Part shown: piece after piece, positions 5,788 through 8,431 of the stretch
Layout: every line of letters starts with the position of its first letter
Position numbering within the stretch: the first letter of the stretch is position 1
Assembly: GCA_021823905.1 (NCBI GenBank)
Contig: JAKALX010000152.1
Coordinates: 1 to 8,431, forward strand
Reading direction: 5' to 3'
DNA length: 8,431 nt
From: Chloroflexota bacterium
GTDB taxonomy: Bacteria; Chloroflexota; Dehalococcoidia; Tepidiformales; Tepidiformaceae
Notes under the pieces: generated by a model
Told to the model about the DNA's origin: nothing
What the model saw: the letters and a program-made list of their open reading frames with translations, nothing else
Database searches by the model: none
Translations under genes and position numbers: made by a program

Positions 5788-6585
5788 TCAGCCCTCGGCC
5801 CCGGGCTCGTGCTGGGCCTGGTCGTGGCCGTTGCCCGCCTGGGCCGACATCGCGCTGATGAGCTTGCTGGCCTGGTCGCGGGTCAAGAACTCGGGCTGCG
5901 CCCCGAACTGCTGCTTCACGAAGGCGCGGAGGCCCTGCGGGTCGTAGCCGATCTTCCTGGCGATGGCCTGGATGGCGCCGAGCTGCTTCGAGGTGAGGCG
6001 GTTCCGGCCGGGGGCCGGGGACGGACGGGGCTGCTGGGTGGCCTGCTGAACCTGCGGAGCCTGGGGGGCCGGCGCAGGGGCCGGAGTTGGGCGCTGCGTG
6101 GGCATCGTCGAGACGGAGATGCTCTCGAAGGAACTCTCGGCCGGGATGTTGTCGTCGTCCAGGCTGCCCTCGTACGCCTGCCGGCCGACGCCGAAGAAGG
6201 CCGCCGCCTTCTTGAAAGCGTTGGTGTACGCGCCCTTCCTCGCGTCCGCCTCCGAGCTGGCCAAGTGGCCGCCGTCGGCCAGCGACTCCGCGAACACCAT
6301 GAAGTCGCCGTTCTCCCAGGAGCCGAGCTCCAGGGTGATGTCCGCGATGGCCTCGAAGGCGGGGCGGCCGTTGGCCCGGGTGACCTCCTTCACCACCACC
6401 GTCCGGTGGGCGCGCCAGCCGCCCACGCCCAGGACCTCGTTGAGCCGGTTGGCGATGAACTGGTACCCGATCCCGCTGGTGTCGTAGCCGCGGCCCGTCA
6501 GCTTCCCCTCCGTGCGCTGGATAGCGTGCTCGGGGAACGGGGCGGCGAGCTGCTGGTAGATCTTCTTCTTCTCGTCGTTCGTCAC
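5788..6585 (-). CDS. Rad52/Sak-like single-strand annealing protein with extra C-terminal domain
   Basis: A 265-residue recombinase that would anneal complementary single strands made by the neighbouring exonuclease. Residues ~10-140 follow the Rad52/Sak pattern: an early block (FPEHAIQRTEGK), YQFIANRLNEVLGVGGW (41-57), beta strands ending in ITLELGSW and FMVFAESLADGG (95-106), then the Ala/Lys-rich helix AYTNAFKKAAAFFGVGRQAYEG (119-140), equivalent to the conserved 'A...KRA...G.G..LY'. A Pro/Ala/Gln-rich linker (~163-195) leads to a second small helical domain (196-247: LTSKQLGAIQAIARKIG ... LTRDQASKLIS), a module I recall from other phage proteins. The GTG at 6585 is chosen for its AGGAG at 7 bases spacing. 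Further upstream the frame stays open to 6783, but that stretch crosses the intergenic hairpins and is arginine-rich, so not native. A 16-base palindrome abuts the ribosome binding site. Confidence 0.85.
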   Translation of the reverse strand: MTNDEKKKIYQQLAAPFPEHAIQRTEGKLTGRGYDTSGIGYQFIANRLNEVLGVGGWRAHRTVVVKEVTRANGRPAFEAIADITLELGSWENGDFMVFAESLADGGHLASSEADARKGAYTNAFKKAAAFFGVGRQAYEGSLDDDNIPAESSFESISVSTMPTQRPTPAPAPAPQAPQVQQATQQPRPSPAPGRNRLTSKQLGAIQAIARKIGYDPQGLRAFVKQQFGAQPEFLTRDQASKLISAMSAQAGNGHDQAQHEPGAEG

Positions 6586-6600
6586 GGTGGTGCTCCTCTC

Positions 6601-6616
6601 GGGCGCGTCGGCGCCC
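6601..6616 (-). promoter_or_regulatory. GGGCGC-CGAC-GCGCCC palindrome abutting the annealing-protein ribosome binding site
   Basis: A perfect 6-bp stem with a 4-base loop on the transcript, ending directly at the GAGAGGAG (6593-6600) used by the GTG at 6585. It could influence translation or mRNA stability. No anti-Shine-Dalgarno pairing is evident. Confidence 0.4.
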
Positions 6617-6628
6617 TGGAATGGCAAC

Positions 6629-6657
6629 GCCCCCAGCGGCTCTCTGCCGAAGGGGGC
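6629..6657 (-). promoter_or_regulatory. GC-rich hairpin between zinc-ribbon and annealing-protein genes
   Basis: GCCCCC pairs with GGGGGC, and inside a 2-base mismatch CGGC pairs with GCCG around a loop of five bases. It lies 27 bases downstream of the zinc-ribbon stop. The transcript continues GTTGCC without a T-run, so this is an attenuator or mRNA-processing/stability structure rather than a full terminator. Confidence 0.45.
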
Positions 6658-6683
6658 GCCACCTGGTTGAAGATGTTCGGGGA

Positions 6684-6908
6684 CTACGCGGCAGCGACCG
6701 GGAAGTCGCGGCCGACGGAGTTGTTGGTTCCACAGCGTGGGCAGAGGACGTGAACGTCCTGGGCGCCGTCGACGAGCTCCCATTCAGGCATGCCCCACTG
6801 CCCCACGTACTCGATGAGGACCGGCTCCACCGTCACGAGCCTCCACCAGTTCACCATCACCTCCAGCGGCGCCCCGCAGTCGAGGCACGCGCAGATCGGC
6901 TTCATCAT
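6684..6908 (-). CDS. Small zinc-ribbon protein
   Basis: A 74-residue protein with CACLDCG (C6, C8, C11) near the start and CPRCG (C56, C59) near the end, the two knuckles of a treble-clef or zinc-ribbon fold. The middle is rich in Trp, Val and Glu and likely forms beta strands. Such proteins often bind nucleic acid or another protein, but no specific role can be read. The first of two consecutive ATGs (6908) has GGAG (6915-6918) at 6 bases spacing; the second at 6905 would also fit. It lies between the 38-residue membrane protein and the annealing protein, with a hairpin in the gap on each side. Confidence 0.65.
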   Translation of the reverse strand: MMKPICACLDCGAPLEVMVNWWRLVTVEPVLIEYVGQWGMPEWELVDGAQDVHVLCPRCGTNNSVGRDFPVAAA

Positions 6909-6928
6909 GGCGTTCTCCGGATAATGAA

Positions 6929-6958
6929 GCGCCCCCGGCCGACCTGAACCGGGAGCGC
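6929..6958 (-). promoter_or_regulatory. Strong hairpin between small membrane-protein and zinc-ribbon genes
   Basis: On the transcript GCGCTCCCGG pairs with CCGGGGGCGC (9 of 10 positions canonical) around a 10-base loop, followed by TTCATTAT. It begins 7 bases after the stop of the 38-residue gene and ends about 10 bases before the GGAG of the zinc-ribbon gene. It resembles an imperfect intrinsic terminator or attenuator. Confidence 0.5.
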
Positions 6959-6965
6959 CCCAACC

Positions 6966-7082
6966 TCAGTCCTGCCGCGACCTCTGCGCGTTCATGGCGA
7001 TGATGATCCCCAGCAGTAGCTCCAGCAGGACCATCCACCAAGTGAACCCGCGCGGCCGGTAGACCAGTCTCTTCCAGGTCAT
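6966..7082 (-). CDS. 38-residue single-pass membrane protein
   Basis: A very short gene with a strong AGGAGGT (7088-7094) five bases before its ATG, which is what makes it credible. The protein starts MTWKRLVYRPRGF, a basic amphipathic stretch, followed by one hydrophobic segment at ~13-32 (FTWWMVLLELLLGIIIAMNA) and a short polar tail (QRSRQD). The positive N-terminus suggests an N-in orientation. Function unknown. It lies in the same unit as a second small membrane protein (4786-4974). Confidence 0.65.
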   Translation of the reverse strand: MTWKRLVYRPRGFTWWMVLLELLLGIIIAMNAQRSRQD

Positions 7083-7100
7083 CCGCGACCTCCTCTGGAT

Positions 7101-7112
7101 CGCCGGCCGGCG
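7101..7112. repeat. Perfect 12-base palindrome CGCCGGCCGGCG
   Basis: Lies in the gap between the VWA gene and the 38-residue gene, 6 bases upstream of the latter's ribosome binding site. It may extend the hairpin structure of this gap. In GC-rich DNA such palindromes can also arise by chance. Confidence 0.3.
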
Positions 7113-7123
7113 AACCCGATGGA

Positions 7124-7152
7124 GTAGGAGGCCAAGGACCGAGGCTTCCTAC
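7124..7152 (-). promoter_or_regulatory. Hairpin over the stop codon of the VWA gene
   Basis: On the transcript GTAGGAAGCC pairs with GGCCTCCTAC (9 of 10 positions) around a 9-base loop. The left arm includes the TAG stop at 7149-7151. No T-run follows (TCCATC), so complete termination is unlikely; it may protect or process the 3' end of the VWA message. Confidence 0.45.
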
Positions 7153-8431
7153 TTGAAGAGCTTCTCCGCGGCGGCATCATCGAGGCTGGTCAGGTCGGTG
7201 ATGACCTGGACCTCGTCGCACCAGGGGGTCAGCCACTCCTTCTCGACCCCGATCCCGAGCCCGTAGCTCGCGACGTCGCGAGTGGCAGCCAGCTCCCGAA
7301 GCTTCGGCGCCATGGCGGCGTCGCTGCCGCCGTCGGTGACGAGGACCAGGTCGGCCTTCTTGAGCTGGCCCTGGTTCTGCTGGATGAGCTCCAGCCCCCT
7401 GTTGACGGCGTCGGCGATCTCGGTGCCCCCGGCGCAGGAGGTGAAGAGCGCCGCCTCGGGGAGCGGCTCACCGGGCTTCACCACGAACTCGGCCTTCACC
7501 CTGTAGTCGAAGCACACGAGCGCGAACGGCCGACGCTCCCGCTGGGCCTGGTCGAGCAGCGCCAGGGCGAGGGCGGTGGCCCAGATGTCTCTCGGCCCGT
7601 CCATTGAGCCGGACTTGTCGAGGAGCACCACCAGCGGCCCTTTGCCCAACGGCTGGCTGCCGATGAGCTGGTACTGGAGACACTGGCGCTCCAGCAGGTT
7701 CTTGAGGAGCACCAAGCGGTGTCCCCGCTTCGAGAGCTTCACCAGTTCGGACGGCAGGAGCCGCCCGAGGTCGGCCCCCTGCTCGATGTCGCTGATCTCG
7801 TCCGCGCCGTGCTTCAGCTTCTGGCGGCGCTTGGAGGCGGCGATGCGCTTGAACCTGCCTGCGAGGAGGGCGATCTGCTTGAGCCTGGCGTCTGTCTTGA
7901 GCCTGGCGGCCAGGGCCCTGATGGACTTGGCGGAGAGCTGGCCGCCGATGGCGGTGCTCGTCCCCGGCATCCCGGTCATCCCGACCTCGGCGAGCCCCTC
8001 CAGCGTGTCCCGGAGCTCGTCGACCGCTTCGGACGCCTTCTCGCACGCCGAGCCGATAGACCGCCTGATGGTCTCGGGCGCCTGCTGCTGAGGATCCTCC
8101 GGCACCTGGGGCCGCAGGGTGGCCATCAAGCTCTCAACGGCGATGCCAGCGGCCATAGCCTCGCCCTGGCACTCGGCCATCAGGCGCCCGAAGGCGGGCA
8201 GCTCCTCGCACGCCTTGTGGACGCTCTCGGCCCACGCCCTGAGCTTCGGGTCCTGTTGGCGGGCGGGGAGCAAAGTCAGCTCCCCCGAGTAGACCCGGTC
8301 GAAGACTTCGTCCTCGAACTTCAGGAGATGGGCCTCCTGCCCGAGCGCACCCATCGTCTCGGCTATCTGCTCTGCCTCCCCCGCGGGCACCCGGGGGTCG
8401 TTCGCGCCGTGGATGATGAAGAGCGGAGCCC
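7149..8431 (-). CDS. VWA-domain protein (ViaA/CoxE-like), N-terminally fused to an S9-peptidase fragment; 5' end beyond window
   Basis: The frame is open from the right edge (about 426 codons visible). Numbering from a possible GTG at 8390, the region ~45-250 is helical and charged. A von Willebrand A domain at ~251-400 has a complete metal site: DKSGSM (D258, S260, S262), T323 in GGTE and D353 in VTDGGSD. This layout is that of ViaA/CoxE-like proteins, which usually work with a MoxR-type AAA+ ATPase; none is seen here. The first ~40 visible residues are instead typical of S9 hydrolases. None of the candidate starts inside the window (GTG 8390, ATG 8354) has a ribosome binding site, so the true start is probably outside. 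The hairpin at 7124-7152 covers the stop codon. Its role in the element is unknown; a metal-dependent adaptor is inferred. Confidence 0.85.
   Translation of the reverse strand, partial: APLFIIHGANDPRVPAGEAEQIAETMGALGQEAHLLKFEDEVFDRVYSGELTLLPARQQDPKLRAWAESVHKACEELPAFGRLMAECQGEAMAAGIAVESLMATLRPQVPEDPQQQAPETIRRSIGSACEKASEAVDELRDTLEGLAEVGMTGMPGTSTAIGGQLSAKSIRALAARLKTDARLKQIALLAGRFKRIAASKRRQKLKHGADEISDIEQGADLGRLLPSELVKLSKRGHRLVLLKNLLERQCLQYQLIGSQPLGKGPLVVLLDKSGSMDGPRDIWATALALALLDQAQRERRPFALVCFDYRVKAEFVVKPGEPLPEAALFTSCAGGTEIADAVNRGLELIQQNQGQLKKADLVLVTDGGSDAAMAPKLRELAATRDVASYGLGIGVEKEWLTPWCDEVQVITDLTSLDDAAAEKLFK
8307..8431 (-). other. C-terminal fragment of an S9 (prolyl-oligopeptidase-type) hydrolase, in frame with the VWA gene
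   Basis: The frame entering from the right edge reads LFIIHGANDPRVP, then EAEQI and HLLKFEDE. This is the hallmark of the catalytic-Asp loop of S9 peptidases (the Asp in AND), which in the family continues 'DEGHG' with the catalytic His. Here the similarity stops right after FEDE and the sequence turns into VFDRVYSGELTLLP, the start of VWA-protein-like sequence. The enzyme is therefore cut just before its catalytic His and cannot be an active peptidase in this form. Confidence 0.7.

Noticed and set aside
4995..5858. A 287-codon plus-strand frame
   Set aside because: Antisense to the PD-(D/E)XK exonuclease, whose motifs are unmistakable; no recognisable protein and no ribosome binding site.
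5735..6753. Long alternative frames of about 330 codons on both strands
   Set aside because: They overlap the Rad52-like gene out of frame, are extremely rich in Arg, Pro and Gly, and show no family features.
5788..6783. Start of the annealing protein at 6783 instead of 6585
   Set aside because: The extra 66 residues cross intergenic hairpins and part of the zinc-ribbon gene and are arginine-rich. The GTG at 6585 has an AGGAG at good spacing and begins at the conserved domain.
1..8431. tRNA genes, CRISPR arrays, insertion-sequence ends
   Set aside because: Scanned both strands by eye for T-loop motifs, regularly spaced repeats and terminal repeats; none found.

Overview
The window is high-GC bacterial DNA that reads as part of a temperate phage, prophage or similar integrative element. 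It carries a DNA-replication module (AEP-type primase plus NTPase/helicase), a small HTH regulator, and a recombination module (Rad52-like annealing protein plus PD-(D/E)XK exonuclease). No virion, integrase, tRNA or CRISPR genes are visible. The host cannot be named. The GC content, the S9-peptidase fragment at the right edge and the plus-strand gene of the SxGPxTxxGK...NGL family are compatible with groups such as Myxococcota, Planctomycetota or Acidobacteriota; this is inference.

Right half (8431 to about 4740, all minus strand, apparently one transcription unit). First comes a VWA-domain protein whose visible N-terminus is an in-frame piece of an S9 (prolyl-oligopeptidase-type) hydrolase. 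It is followed by a 38-residue membrane protein, a 74-residue zinc-ribbon protein, a Rad52/Sak-like single-strand annealing protein, a RecB/Cas4-type exonuclease with iron-sulphur cysteines, and a 62-residue two-helix membrane protein. The last two genes are tightly coupled to the genes before them. GC-rich hairpins sit in the gaps between the looser genes, and a terminator-like hairpin at 4740-4771 closes the unit.

Middle (4740 to 3316). About 380-430 bases without a convincing gene (4359-4785) contain two short perfect inverted repeats. Next is the only plus-strand gene (3474-4358), which converges on the recombination unit. A 158-base divergent spacer with a 15-base dyad over that gene's start separates it from the left-hand genes.

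Left half (3315 to 1, minus strand). An unrecognised zinc-binding protein of visibly lower GC is followed by a Cro-like HTH protein, whose ribosome binding site can be folded away in a hairpin. Then come an AEP-like primase with a PriCT-1-like tail and, overlapping it by 8 bases at a G7 tract, the NTPase/helicase, which runs off the left edge.

Together the primase and helicase would start and unwind replication, while the exonuclease and annealing protein would form a two-component recombination system. The roles of the VWA protein, the two small membrane proteins and the two zinc proteins are open. The most unusual points are the S9-VWA junction, the sequestered ribosome binding site of the HTH gene, and the unknown low-GC double-cysteine-cluster protein.
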